The notes under the pieces were generated by a model. The model saw nothing but the letters and a program-made list of their open reading frames with translations, did not search any database and was not told the origin of the DNA. The translations under genes were made by a program, and so were the position numbers. Shown here piece by piece: positions 44,866 to 53,490 of a DNA stretch of 64,000 nt. Source of the stretch: Mesorhizobium sp. M2A.F.Ca.ET.046.03.2.1 (GTDB taxonomy: Bacteria > Pseudomonadota > Alphaproteobacteria > Rhizobiales > Rhizobiaceae); NCBI RefSeq assembly GCF_003952425.1, contig NZ_CP034449.1, positions 2,294,001 through 2,358,000 of the forward strand, given 5' to 3'. Position 1 is the first letter of the stretch. The number at the start of each line of letters is the position of its first letter.

Positions 44866-45135
44866 TTCTGCGCCTTCCGTCTGCGGAAACAATCCGCTTC
44901 TAGCCGATAGCGGCGCGGAAATGTTTCGATCGCTGTGAAACCATAGCGGCGAGGGCGGCGGCCGATATGAGCCAGTTCGATGCGAACGCTGCCGCAGCCG
45001 GTGAACAATCGGCGGCGAGTTCGGCGTCATGGAAGGCGATGGCGATTTTCGGGGTAGGCAAAGCAGCGGCAACTCGCTAGACCCGCGCCCGGCCGGCATG
45101 CCAGATAGCCGGGTGGGTTCTTGGCGGAGATTTTG

Positions 45136-46128
45136 ATGCCGGAATATGACGTGCTTTGCATCGGCAATGCCATTGTCGACATCATCGCGCAATGCGACGA
45201 GGCTTTTCTCGAGACCAACGGCATCATCAAGGGCGCGATGAACCTTATCGACGCCAGGCGCGCCGAACTGCTCTACAGCCGCATGGGGCCGGCGATCGAG
45301 GCTTCAGGCGGCAGCGCCGGCAACACGGCGGCCGGTGTCGCCAGCCTCGGCGGACGGGCCGCCTTCTTCGGCAAGGTGTCGAACGACGCGCTGGGCGAAA
45401 TCTACACGCACGACATCCACGCCCAGGGCGTGGCCTTCGACACCAGGCCGCTCGCGGGCGAGCCGCCGACCGCACGCTCAATGATCTTCGTCACGCCGGA
45501 CGGCGAGCGTTCGATGAACACCTATCTCGGCGCCTGCGTCGAGCTTGGGCCCGAGGATGTCGAGGCCGACAAGGCGTCCGGCGCCAGGGTGACCTATTTC
45601 GAGGGCTATCTGTGGGATCCGCCGCGCGCCAAGGAGGCCATCCGCCAGACGGCGAAGCTGGCGCATGCCGCGGGCCGCGAAGTGTCGATGACGCTGTCGG
45701 ATTCCTTTTGCGTCGACCGCTACCGCGACGAGTTCCTCGAGTTGATGCGCTCGGGTACCGTGGACATCGTCTTTGCCAACAGCCACGAGATCAAGTCGCT
45801 CTACCAGACCGCTTCCTTCGAGGAGGCGCTCGACGCCATCCGCAAGGACTGCAAGATAGCTGCCGTCACCCGTTCCGAGAAAGGCTCGGTGATCGTGCGG
45901 GGCGACGAGACCGTCACCATCGAGGCGACGAAGATCAAGGAACTGGTCGATACGACCGGCGCCGGCGACCTCTATGCCGCCGGCTTCCTTTATGGCTACA
46001 CGACCGGACGCAGCCTCAAGGATTGCGGCGACCTCGGCTCGCTGGCCGCCGGCTTGGTGATCCAGCAGATCGGCCCGCGCCCGCGCCAGAATCTCCGCCG
46101 CGAGGCAGAGCAGGCGGGGCTGCTCTAA
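45136..46128 (+). CDS. PfkB-family adenosine kinase
   Basis: A 330-residue ribokinase-type kinase. The start MPEYDVLCIGNAIVDIIAQ, the GGSAGNTAAGVASLGG segment and the catalytic block DTTGAGDLYAAGF with D278 fit the adenosine-kinase-like group common in alphaproteobacteria, often annotated adenosine kinase. It would phosphorylate adenosine to AMP and salvage nucleosides, although sugar kinases share this fold. The ATG at 45136 is preferred to a TTG at 45121. Confidence 0.87.
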   Translation: MPEYDVLCIGNAIVDIIAQCDEAFLETNGIIKGAMNLIDARRAELLYSRMGPAIEASGGSAGNTAAGVASLGGRAAFFGKVSNDALGEIYTHDIHAQGVAFDTRPLAGEPPTARSMIFVTPDGERSMNTYLGACVELGPEDVEADKASGARVTYFEGYLWDPPRAKEAIRQTAKLAHAAGREVSMTLSDSFCVDRYRDEFLELMRSGTVDIVFANSHEIKSLYQTASFEEALDAIRKDCKIAAVTRSEKGSVIVRGDETVTIEATKIKELVDTTGAGDLYAAGFLYGYTTGRSLKDCGDLGSLAAGLVIQQIGPRPRQNLRREAEQAGLL

Positions 46129-46409
46129 ACACCGGCGAGGCAAATTGCATAAGAACGCCGTACCGTTGCGTCATCGCGGACAGGCTCGGAACCGGCCTGT
46201 CTGTCGCGCCCCTGTCACAGAGCGCTCCTACACGCAAAGATAGAGCGTTCCGCGACTGACATTTCGGCACGCCAGACTAGGGGTGTGAAGATGCAAGCCA
46301 GCAACCTGCCGGGCCGCGGCGTCCATTGCCGCCGCAATCTGTGCTTTCCGCGATAGAATTTCAGCAGCCGCCGGCGCCTGGGGAGGAGCGCGGGCCACAA
46401 GACGAACGC

Positions 46410-47150
46410 ATGACCAGACTTCAGACCCTGCCCGAGGGGATTTCGCAAGAGACGTTGGCTGGCCTAGTGACCGAAGCCGTGCAGCAGACATTGATGCAGC
46501 ATGGTGTCCTGCTGGACGCACAGGCCCTGGTTTCAGCCAGTGTGCTCGCCGGCAGCGTGGCGGCCGCCCTGCCCTTCCTGCCGCCGGCGCAGCGCCATGC
46601 AATCGATTCCTTGAAGGCCGATTGGACCGCGCTCATCTCCGCGTTCTTCCGGACGGTGCCCGACAGAATTGCAAGCGGAAATCCGATGGTATCCGATCAG
46701 GCTTCCGGGCGCGCGCCGCCGGGGGCGGGACGGCTTCAGAATATCGCGGAACGCGCGGCCGGTCTTCAATCGATGCTGCTTGAGGATTGGGCAGGCGAAG
46801 TCGCCGGCTCGACCTATTTGGAAGAGAAGCTCCGGATCCCGCGCTCGACGCTGCATCGCTGGCAAAGGCGCGGCGAGGTCGTCGCGCTGCGCAAGGGCGG
46901 CCGCAAACATGTCTTCCCACTGGCCCAGTTCGTCGACGGCAGGCCGGTCCTGGGCATAAGCGACGTGCTGTCGGCGATCGCCAATCCGAGGCTTGCCTGG
47001 TTCTGGCTGACCCGCCCCGCGCCCGAGCTTAATGGCCGCGTCCCTATAGAGATGTTGAGGGAAGACATGGTCGCGGACGTGGTCCGCGCCGCGCGCACCG
47101 TGAAATCGAGCGTGTTTTCGACGCCGCCGCCCACGAACCAGCCGTCATAA
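46410..47150 (+). CDS. HTH protein with MbcA/ParS/Xre-antitoxin-like C-terminal domain, altered 3' end
   Basis: A 246-residue protein from the ATG at 46410. The middle contains a helix-turn-helix (STYLEEKLRIPRSTLHRWQRRG). The C-terminal part (FPLAQFVDGRPVLGISDVL and LAWFWLTRPAPELNGRVPIEMLR) resembles the DUF2384 toxin-binding domain of Xre/MbcA/ParS antitoxins. The last 15 to 20 residues (from about RTVKSSVFS) are antisense to a broken porin gene, so the natural end was probably replaced at a junction near 47100. No RES-type toxin gene follows. It may be an orphan antitoxin or a related regulator. Confidence 0.62.
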   Translation: MTRLQTLPEGISQETLAGLVTEAVQQTLMQHGVLLDAQALVSASVLAGSVAAALPFLPPAQRHAIDSLKADWTALISAFFRTVPDRIASGNPMVSDQASGRAPPGAGRLQNIAERAAGLQSMLLEDWAGEVAGSTYLEEKLRIPRSTLHRWQRRGEVVALRKGGRKHVFPLAQFVDGRPVLGISDVLSAIANPRLAWFWLTRPAPELNGRVPIEMLREDMVADVVRAARTVKSSVFSTPPPTNQPS

Positions 47151-47657
47151 TGTTGCCCGGCAACGCTCAACGGGACGAGCGGCGTCGGGTCGAGACCGGA
47201 CCCCGTGAACTCGGCGTGGCTGTAACCGCCATTGGCGTAGATCAGCACGTCCGGTGTCGCCATCGCGCCCAAACGAAACCCCGCGGCAAGGTTGAGCCTG
47301 TCGTTCGTGGTGCCGGAATATTGCTCGAAGGGGGCGCGGATCGAGCCTCGAATGTCGCCGAACTGAACGTCGGCAAAGGCGCCGGCCACCCAATTGGGGG
47401 CGAATTGCCAGTCGTAGCCGCCGCCAATGGTGCCAAAGCCGCCGCTCCCCTTGGTGGCTCGGAGGGACCAGGGGCGGGGAAGCCTCCGAAATCGGTGTAC
47501 TGGTTGGCGCTCCACCATCCGACCCCGCCGCCGGCCGAAAGATAAAACCCGCTCCAGTCCCGGGCCGGCTCTTGCCCCGCGGCGTTCATGTCGGCCGCCG
47601 TCGCATCGGCGGCAGCATGCTTGCGATCACGATACCGACCGCGCCCAAAAGTCTCAT
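47100..47657 (-). pseudogene. broken outer-membrane porin (Omp25/31-like)
   Basis: Pieces of a beta-barrel outer-membrane protein appear in different minus-strand frames. A signal-peptide start MRLLGAVGIVIASML (from 47657) runs into a stop. After a one-base shift, EPARDWSGFYLSAGGGVGWW continues, and after a second shift near 47460, GGFGTIGGGYDWQFAPNWV and LIYANGGYSHAEF follow. The homology ends near 47100 (FVGGGVENTLDF), where the HTH gene begins on the other strand. At least two frameshifts and a lost C-terminus make it a pseudogene. Confidence 0.78.
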
Positions 47658-47926
47658 GCGAAAGTCCTCGATGTTTATCTTGTCCCTGCAGCCATCGTCG
47701 ATTTGGCGGCGATTGTCTTGGACGTACGGGCTCCAGCGTTGGACGGGCAGGCCCGCCGCGAGATCGACCGGAAATGTTGCGCCGGCGCAACGAACGGCGG
47801 CTCAAATGATCGTCGATTGGACTGGCAGGCTCCGAGATTGGACGGTGGGGCTTACACCGCCTCTTTGGCCGCTCCCGAAACACGAAGGCTGTGATAGGCT
47901 GCGGCCGATGAAACAGTTTTCCGCCA

Positions 47927-48893
47927 ATGCAGAAGATCGATTTTTCGTCCGACAGCCTGCCAGCGCATCTGAGCGACAAGGATCGCTTTCGCCTCTGGCG
48001 CGACATGTGGATGGAGCAGCTCGGCGATGCCGAGATCAGGCATGCCGAGGACAAGCGTTTCGCGACGGCGACGAAAATCCGCTTCCTCGGCGACCTTCGC
48101 GTCGGCCTGTTCGAGACCACGACCGAGTACTATGTGCGCACACGCCGGCATGTCGCGAACGACCGCGACGATATTTTCGTGGGGTTCTACCGCAGCCCCA
48201 GGCCGCAGGTCTGGTCCGTCGCCGATTGCGATCTGTCGCTGCAGCGCGGCAACGGCATCGCCTACAACGTCGCCCCAGCCTTGCCGCAGTTTCACGGACG
48301 GCGTCACGTCATGGGTCCTGGCCTCCATCCCCCGCGCCTCGTTGCTGAGGCAGGTGCCGCATGCCGACGACCGCCCGGTGACGCGGCTCGACCCGGCAAG
48401 TCCCGCCGTGCGCCATCTGGAGCGCACGATCGACTTCCTGCTGCAATCCGAGGAGCTGGACGGAGAGCCGGGCCTGTCGCACCAGGCCGGAACGGCGCTG
48501 GCCGATCTGATCGTGCTGGCGCTGGGGGCCAGGGGGGATGCCGCGGAAATCGCCATCGGCCGCGGGCTGCGCGCGGCGCGGCTGCGCGAGGCTCTGGCGG
48601 TGATCGAGGCGCGTTTCGCCGACCCGGCGCTGTCGACGGAGACGGTGGCTCGCGCGGTCGGGCTTTCGCGCCGCTATCTCAATACGCTTTTGCTCGAAAG
48701 CGGGCGCACCTTTGCCGAGCGCGTCCTGGAACTGCGGCTGCAAAAGGCATGCGCCATGCTGTCGGATGTACGCAACGACGCCGCCAAGGTCAGCGACATC
48801 GCTTTAGCCGCCGGGTTCAACGATGTGTCCTATTTCAACCGGCGGTTCCAGGGCCGGTTCGGCGCCTCGCCCACGCAATATCGCGGGGGATAG
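47927..48893 (+). pseudogene. AraC-family regulator interrupted by one frameshift
   Basis: The N-terminal part (MQKIDFSSDSLPAHLSDKDR ... LSLQRGNGIAYNVAPALP) is in one frame and matches the AraC-binding-like domain. The C-terminal part (TSWVLASIPRASLLRQV ... SDIALAAGFNDVSYFNRRFQ) is in another and contains the two AraC helix-turn-helices. The switch is near 48292, where a single-base change would restore a protein of about 322 residues, the normal family length. A sequencing error or a real recent mutation would both explain it. Confidence 0.82.
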
Positions 48894-48907
48894 CGCTGGC
48901 TGTCCCG

Positions 48908-49312
48908 TCAGGCGGGTACCTGATCCGCCGCGCCCGCCATGTCGTCCAGGATCGGGCAGTCCGGCCGGTCGTCGCCGTGGCAGGCGTGGATCAGCTTTTG
49001 CAGCGTCGAGCGCATCGACTGCAATTCGCGCACCTTTTCCTCGATCGCCCTGACATGAGCGGCGGCGATCTCGCGCACGTCGTGGCTGGCGCGGTCGCGG
49101 TCCTGATAGAGCGCCATAAGCTGCCTGCAATCGTCGATTGAGAAGCCGAGATTGCGCGCGCGGCGCAGGAAGGCGAGCCGGTGGATATCCTCGCCGGAAT
49201 AATCGCGATAGCCATTGTCGGCCCGCGCCGGACGGATCAGGCCGATCTCCTCATAGTAGCGGATCGTCTTGGCCGGCAGGCCGGAACGTTCGGCGGCGTC
49301 TCCGACATTCAT
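48908..49312 (-). CDS. cueR: copper-responsive MerR-family activator CueR
   Basis: A 134-residue MerR protein. The N-terminal HTH (MNVGDAAERSGLPAKTIRYYEEIGLI) is followed by a long dimer helix and a C-terminal metal loop with C111 and C119 (CHGDDRPDC), matching C112 and C120 of E. coli CueR, which bind a single Cu(I). A matching CueR-type promoter lies about 9 kb away before copA (58429-58459). It diverges from the L,D-transpeptidase gene. HmrR is the equivalent rhizobial name. Confidence 0.92.
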   Translation of the reverse strand: MNVGDAAERSGLPAKTIRYYEEIGLIRPARADNGYRDYSGEDIHRLAFLRRARNLGFSIDDCRQLMALYQDRDRASHDVREIAAAHVRAIEEKVRELQSMRSTLQKLIHACHGDDRPDCPILDDMAGAADQVPA

Positions 49313-49539
49313 GGCGCTCTCCTCGAGTCCCTGGCGGCCCTTGAAGCCGCCTCATTGATTTTGTTTCACAATCCTGTGAGGCCTGTTGCGGAAATGCCGC
49401 AGTTCGGCATCTACCGTCAGGTAAGGCCTTGCATATAGGCAGTGCGCGCTTGGCAAGCAAAAGAAATGCCAGCATGAATGATGGCAAGAAAGCGGCCGAC
49501 TCGTGCCGCTGATACAGAGACAGGGCGTCGGACCTTTTC

Positions 49540-50157
49540 ATGCGCTTGAAGTCGTTTGCAATCCTCGCCGCCCTTGCGCTGTCGACCGCGGTCAGCGGCT
49601 GCAGCACCATCGGCGGGCAGTTGTTCACCAACAACTATGGCGCGATGACCGATGCCGGCTATCAGCTGCCGCGCATCCCGATCGAGAAGGTCCCCGCCAG
49701 GTACCACCGCCAGGAAGTGCGCTATGACACTTCGGAAAAGCCGGGCACCATCATTGTCGATACCCAGAACAAGTTCCTCTACTTCATCGAGGGCGACGGC
49801 ATGGCGATGCGTTACGGCATCGGCGTCGGCCGCGAGGGTTTCGAGTGGCACGGCACCGCCCACATCGCGCTGAAGCGCGAATGGCCGACCTGGACGCCGC
49901 CTTCGCAGATGATCAAGCGCCAGCCTGAGCTCGCCAAGTTCGCCGGCGGCATGGAACCGGGCCTGAAGAACCCGCTCGGCGCGCGCGCCATGTACCTCTT
50001 CAACAAGGGCGGCGACATGGGTTACCGCCTGCATGGCAGCCCGGAATGGTTCTCGATCGGCAAAGCGATGTCGTCGGGCTGCATCCGGCTGATGAACCAG
50101 GACATTATCGACCTCTACGACCGCACGTCGGTCGGCGCCAAGGTCATCGTGATGTAA
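49540..50157 (+). CDS. L,D-transpeptidase lipoprotein (ErfK/YbiS/YkuD family)
   Basis: A 205-residue YkuD-domain enzyme that makes 3-3 crosslinks or attaches proteins to peptidoglycan. A lipoprotein signal ends with a lipobox at C21 (LSTAVSGC). The catalytic block HGSPEWFSIGKAMSSGCIRL has the nucleophile C181. The central QNKFLYFIEGDGMAMRYGIGVG is typical of alphaproteobacterial members. A strong terminator lies about 110 bases downstream (50269-50294). Rhizobiales rely heavily on 3-3 crosslinks, which fits. Confidence 0.92.
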   Translation: MRLKSFAILAALALSTAVSGCSTIGGQLFTNNYGAMTDAGYQLPRIPIEKVPARYHRQEVRYDTSEKPGTIIVDTQNKFLYFIEGDGMAMRYGIGVGREGFEWHGTAHIALKREWPTWTPPSQMIKRQPELAKFAGGMEPGLKNPLGARAMYLFNKGGDMGYRLHGSPEWFSIGKAMSSGCIRLMNQDIIDLYDRTSVGAKVIVM

Positions 50158-50161
50158 GGAC

Positions 50162-50204
50162 CATGATCCCGAAAAGTGGAAGCCGGTTTTCGGGAAAGAT
50201 CATG
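50162..50204. repeat. CATGA-type palindromic repeat, copy 2
   Basis: CATGATC...GATCATG ends with inner CCGAAA/TTTCGG pairing. It is a longer relative of 16259-16298. The position directly after the transpeptidase stop suggests a possible RNA-stabilising role. Confidence 0.65.
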
Positions 50205-50268
50205 GTCAACTAAAGAGTTTCGCAGGCGGACCGTCTAGGCAACAACAAGACGTCCTGAAAACAGAAAG

Positions 50269-50294
50269 CCGGGCTGTTGGGGCCCGGTTTTTTG
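50269..50294 (+). terminator. intrinsic terminator of the L,D-transpeptidase gene
   Basis: CCGGGC (50269-50274) pairs with GCCCGG (50282-50287) around a seven-base loop, followed directly by a run of T residues interrupted by one G. Confidence 0.85.
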
Positions 50295-50356
50295 TTTTTT
50301 GGGTGGTGCGGCTCGACGCCCTTTTGAGAGTTCGTCCTGCTGAATCCACATGGTTT

Positions 50357-50420
50357 GGTTTTCGAGAACCGGAGCGGAGCGTACGTTTAAGTACGTGAGC
50401 ACCGGAAGCGCAGAAAACCG
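50357..50420 (+). repeat. GGTTTTC-type repeat, copy A
   Basis: A 64-base imperfect dyad starting GGTTTTCGAGAACCGG and ending GCGCAGAAAACCG. It is nearly identical to 51199-51261, which lies in the same orientation on the other side of nfuA. It differs mainly in the central loop. From memory it is a frequent repeat in Rhizobiales. Confidence 0.85.
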
Positions 50421-50457
50421 AAGCAGATGGTCAGCAGGGTAGAACTATCAATGGGCG

Positions 50458-51027
50458 TCAGGCGACCTGCTCGACCTGCTGGACCTCCGGCACGAAGTGG
50501 CGAAGCAGGTTCTGGATGCCGTGCTTCAGCGTCGCCGTCGAGGACGGACAGCCGGCGCAGGCGCCCTTCATGTGCAGGAACACGGTGCCGTTCTCGAAGC
50601 CGCGGAAGGTGATGTCGCCGCCGTCCTGGGCAACCGCCGGGCGCACGCGCGTGTCGAGCAGTTCCTTGATGGTCAGCACCAGCTCCTCGTCGGCCTTGTC
50701 GTAGAACTCGGCGGTCTCGCCGGCTTCGCTCGCCGGAGCGGCCGAGGCCAAGACCGGCGCGCCGGACATGAAGTGTTCCATGATGGCGCCGAGGATGGCC
50801 GGCTTCAGATGCTGCCAGTCCGGGCCGTCCTTGGTCACAGTGATGAAATCATAGCCGAAGAAAACGCCGGTAACGCCCGGGATCTCGAACAGACGGCCGG
50901 CCAGTGGCGAGGCCTCCGCCGCGGCTTCGGCGTTGCGGAAATCGGCTGTGCCTTCGCGCAGCACTTCCTTGCCCGGCAGGAATTTCAGCGTCGCCGGGTT
51001 CGGCGTCGATTCGGTCTGGATGAACAT
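50458..51027 (-). CDS. nfuA: NifU-family iron-sulfur cluster carrier
   Basis: A 189-residue Nfu protein. The N-terminal Nfu_N domain (MFIQTESTPNPATLKFLPG) is followed by the NifU C-terminal domain with the cluster-binding pair C157-x2-C160 (GACAGCPSS). It carries [4Fe-4S] clusters to target enzymes. A plausible AGAAGGGCC-like site lies upstream. The gene is flanked by two nearly identical direct 64-base repeats, A (50357) and B (51199). Confidence 0.93.
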   Translation of the reverse strand: MFIQTESTPNPATLKFLPGKEVLREGTADFRNAEAAAEASPLAGRLFEIPGVTGVFFGYDFITVTKDGPDWQHLKPAILGAIMEHFMSGAPVLASAAPASEAGETAEFYDKADEELVLTIKELLDTRVRPAVAQDGGDITFRGFENGTVFLHMKGACAGCPSSTATLKHGIQNLLRHFVPEVQQVEQVA

Positions 51028-51198
51028 GGGTATCTCCAGGCCCTTCTGGGCCGATAGTTTGGAATAGTTCTAAATAGGCTCTATCGGCTGGACATTCAAG
51101 CGAAACGCGTCGCCCTGAACGGCTGGCTGGCGGAATGTTTTCGTCCCTCATCCACTTGAGATGTGTTGAGATTCAGGTTAGGCCGAGTCGAGAACGGT

Positions 51199-51261
51199 GG
51201 TTTTCGAGAACCGGAGCGGAGCGTAATTCAAGTACGTGAGCACCGGAAGCGCAGAAAACCG
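51199..51261 (+). repeat. GGTTTTC-type repeat, copy B
   Basis: A 63-base copy of the element at 50357-50420 in the same orientation, with a slightly different loop (GTAATTCAAGTAC instead of GTACGTTTAAGTAC). Confidence 0.85.
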
Positions 51262-51299
51262 CCGTTAGCAGACCGGCCTCACCTGAATATCAGCACATC

Positions 51300-51791
51300 T
51301 CAGGCGAGGCTGTCGATCTCCTCATCCGACAGATTCTGCGGCACCACCGTGACAGGAATTGGGAACGCCGCTCCCCGGCCGGCAACCGCGCTGACCAGCG
51401 GTCCCGGGCCTTCCTTGCCGGCGCCGGCGGCCAGCACCAGAATGGCAATGTCCTGGTCGTCCTCGATCAGCTTGTGGATCTCGTCGGTTGGCTTGCCCTC
51501 GCGCACCACCAGTTCCGGCTCGATGCCGACGCTCTGGCGTACCGTGTTGGCGTGGCCGTCGAGGGCTCCGCGCGCCGTCGCGTTTGCTTCCTCGCGCATG
51601 ATCTTTTCCACGCCCAGCCAGTGCTGGAAGTCGTCAGGCTCGATGACATAGAGCAGCACCAGCACGCCGTTGGTGTGCTGCGCCCGCTTCGAGGCGTAGG
51701 CGACCGCACGCTCGCATTCGGGCGTGTCGTCGATGATCGCCAGGAATTTGCGGCGATGGCCGGCTTCGCGGCTGAGGCGTTTGGAAACCAT
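51300..51791 (-). CDS. universal stress protein A family
   Basis: A 163-residue UspA-domain protein. The start is best at 51791 (MVSKRLSREAGHRRKFLAIIDD). The ATP-binding-type C-terminal motif is partly present (LVLAAGAGKEGPGPL ... PVTVVP), but the usual G-x2-G-x9-GS pattern is imperfect, so nucleotide binding is uncertain. Family members protect against stress or regulate transport and metabolism. It is downstream of trpS and in the same direction, with a 153-base gap that contains the 41-bp repeat. Confidence 0.85.
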   Translation of the reverse strand: MVSKRLSREAGHRRKFLAIIDDTPECERAVAYASKRAQHTNGVLVLLYVIEPDDFQHWLGVEKIMREEANATARGALDGHANTVRQSVGIEPELVVREGKPTDEIHKLIEDDQDIAILVLAAGAGKEGPGPLVSAVAGRGAAFPIPVTVVPQNLSDEEIDSLA

Positions 51792-51877
51792 GTCTATCTG
51801 CTCGGTATCAATTCGGCCGCAATCTGCCACCGCCGCGAACCGGCGGCAAGCCGCCGGCCGGCGTGGCGATGGTCCTG

Positions 51878-51918
51878 GAGCAATTCCAGGAAAAGTGTGA
51901 AGCGGTTTTCCGTCCGGA
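51878..51918 (+). repeat. 41-bp dispersed repeat, copy 2
   Basis: Matches 16453-16493 on the opposite strand at 40 of 41 positions. It lies between trpS and the usp gene. Confidence 0.85.
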
Positions 51919-51944
51919 ATTGCGTCGAAACAACTACTTGTCGG

Positions 51945-53012
51945 TCAGTCCTGCAGCAGGCCGATAATGTCGCGAACCGTCTTCATCGTGCCTTCGGCGA
52001 TGGCGCGGGCCCGGTCGCCGCCGTCCTTGAGCACGGCGTCGACATAGGCGCGGTCGCCCTGGATGCGGCGCATCTCCGAAGCGATCGGCGCCAGCTTCTC
52101 GACCGCAAGGTCGGCCAGCGCCGGCTTGAACACGGAAAACTGCTGGCCACCATATTCTTTCAGCACGTCTTCCTTCGAGATCTCGGCCAGGCCGGCATAG
52201 ATGCCGACGAGGTTCTCCGCTTCGGGCCGGCTTTCCAGCCCGTCGACCTCGCTCGGCAAGGCTTCGGGGTCGGTCTTGGCCTTGCGGATCTTCTTCGAGA
52301 TGGTGTCGGCATCGTCGGTCAGGTTAATGCGCGACAGGTCCGACGGGTCTGACTTCGACATCTTCTTCGAACCGTCGCGCAGGCTCATGATGCGCGCCGC
52401 CGGACCGCCGATCACCGGTTCGGTGATCGGGAAATAGCCGTTCACGGTCTCCTCGCCGACCTGCATCTCGACGCCGACGCCGAGCGCCGCGATCTTCTCG
52501 GAGAAGTCGTTGTTGAACTTCTGCGCGATGTCGCGAGTGAGCTCCAGATGCTGCTTCTGGTCCTCGCCCACCGGCACATGGGTGGCGCGGTAGAGCAGGA
52601 TGTCGGCGGCCATCAGGCTGGGATAGGCGAGCAAGCCGAGAGAGGCATTCTCGCGGTCCTTGCCGGCCTTGTCCTTGAACTGCGTCATCCGGTACATCCA
52701 GCCTATGCGCGCCACGCAGTTGAAGATCCAGGCAAGCTCGGCGTGTTGCATGACCCGCGACTGGTTGAAGACGATGTGCTTCTTCGGGTCGATGCCGGAG
52801 GCCAGGAACGCAGCGGTGATCGAGCGGGTCTGGTCGCCGAGGTCCTGATGGACGAGCTGCGCCGTCAGCGAATGCAGGTCGACGACGCAATAGATGCAGT
52901 CGGACTGTTCCTGAAGGGCGACGAATTTCTTGATGGCACCGAGATAGTTGCCGAGATGCAGATTGCCGGTCGGCTGGACGCCCGAAAAGACGAGTGGCTT
53001 GAAGGGGGACAT
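51945..53012 (-). CDS. trpS: tryptophanyl-tRNA synthetase
   Basis: A 355-residue class I synthetase that charges tRNA-Trp. The HIGH-like motif is [12 protein letters not shown] and the KMSKS motif is [10 protein letters not shown]. The ATG at 53012 has GAGGA upstream and gives the standard length and start ([16 protein letters not shown]); the in-frame extension to 53102 is not supported. In many alphaproteobacteria trpS sits beside murJ, as here nearly, with a vapBC pair inserted between them. Confidence 0.97.
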   Translation of the reverse strand: MSPFKPLVFSGVQPTGNLHLGNYLGAIKKFVALQEQSDCIYCVVDLHSLTAQLVHQDLGDQTRSITAAFLASGIDPKKHIVFNQSRVMQHAELAWIFNCVARIGWMYRMTQFKDKAGKDRENASLGLLAYPSLMAADILLYRATHVPVGEDQKQHLELTRDIAQKFNNDFSEKIAALGVGVEMQVGEETVNGYFPITEPVIGGPAARIMSLRDGSKKMSKSDPSDLSRINLTDDADTISKKIRKAKTDPEALPSEVDGLESRPEAENLVGIYAGLAEISKEDVLKEYGGQQFSVFKPALADLAVEKLAPIASEMRRIQGDRAYVDAVLKDGGDRARAIAEGTMKTVRDIIGLLQD

Positions 53013-53183
53013 GAGTTCCTCATGGCTTGTGGAGGGCCGTTTCGCGCGCCGCGAAAGTCTTTCGACGGGCGCGCTTATGGCCGAAGGGGACAGCGGGATC
53101 AAGAGGCTGCCGGCTTAGCGCCTACAATCTTCCTATCTTGGGATTTGATCTGGCTCCCGTATCTCCCGTTCCGGGGTCCGCCA

Positions 53184-53237
53184 TTGATGTATCTCGCATA
53201 GTTTGCTACATTGTGTTAGCTACATAGAGAAATGTAG
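53184..53237 (+). promoter_or_regulatory. vapBC promoter with overlapping operator
   Basis: TTGATG (53184-53189) and TACATT (53207-53212) have a 17-base spacer. GCTACAT is repeated at 53205 and 53219, and CTACAT/ATGTAG (53220-53225 and 53232-53237) is a perfect dyad. Overlap of the -10 with the dyads fits autorepression by the VapBC complex. Confidence 0.55.
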
Positions 53238-53244
53238 GATAGCG

Positions 53245-53490
53245 ATGACAATCAATATCAACAATAAGGAAGCGGACAGCCTGACTCGCACCTTGGCGAG
53301 GATCGAGGGTGTCGGCATCACCGAGGCCATCGTGATCGCCATGCGCGAAGCCTTGGAGCGTCGCCGCAATCGTGAGACGCCGTTGGAGACGGCTGCTCGG
53401 CTCAGGGCCGAATTTGGAATTGAGTTGAGCGAGCAGGCGCGCAAGCCGCTGCCTCGTTCGGTCTACGATGAATTGTCTGGCGACGACTGA
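53245..53490 (+). CDS. vapB: VapB-type antitoxin
   Basis: An 81-residue antitoxin of the Rv0623/VapB-like group. The N-terminal part (TININNKEADSLTRTLARIEGVGITEAI) is the short DNA-binding segment, and the tail binds VapC. The ATG at 53245 has AGGAT upstream. The stop overlaps the vapC start by one base (TGATG). The low-GC leader contrasts with its neighbours. The pair interrupts the trpS-murJ neighbourhood. Confidence 0.88.
   Translation: MTININNKEADSLTRTLARIEGVGITEAIVIAMREALERRRNRETPLETAARLRAEFGIELSEQARKPLPRSVYDELSGDD

Larger units (their letters stand above)
50158..50457. other. 300-base gap rich in repeats and a terminator
   Basis: No gene is visible. In order it holds the CATGA palindrome (50162-50204), an intrinsic terminator (50269-50294) and a 64-base repeat (50357-50420) that recurs after nfuA. 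Confidence 0.7.

Noticed and set aside
46129..46409. Possible insertion-sequence remnant upstream of the HTH gene
   Set aside because: No terminal inverted repeats, target duplication or transposase fragment could be seen in this 281-base gap.
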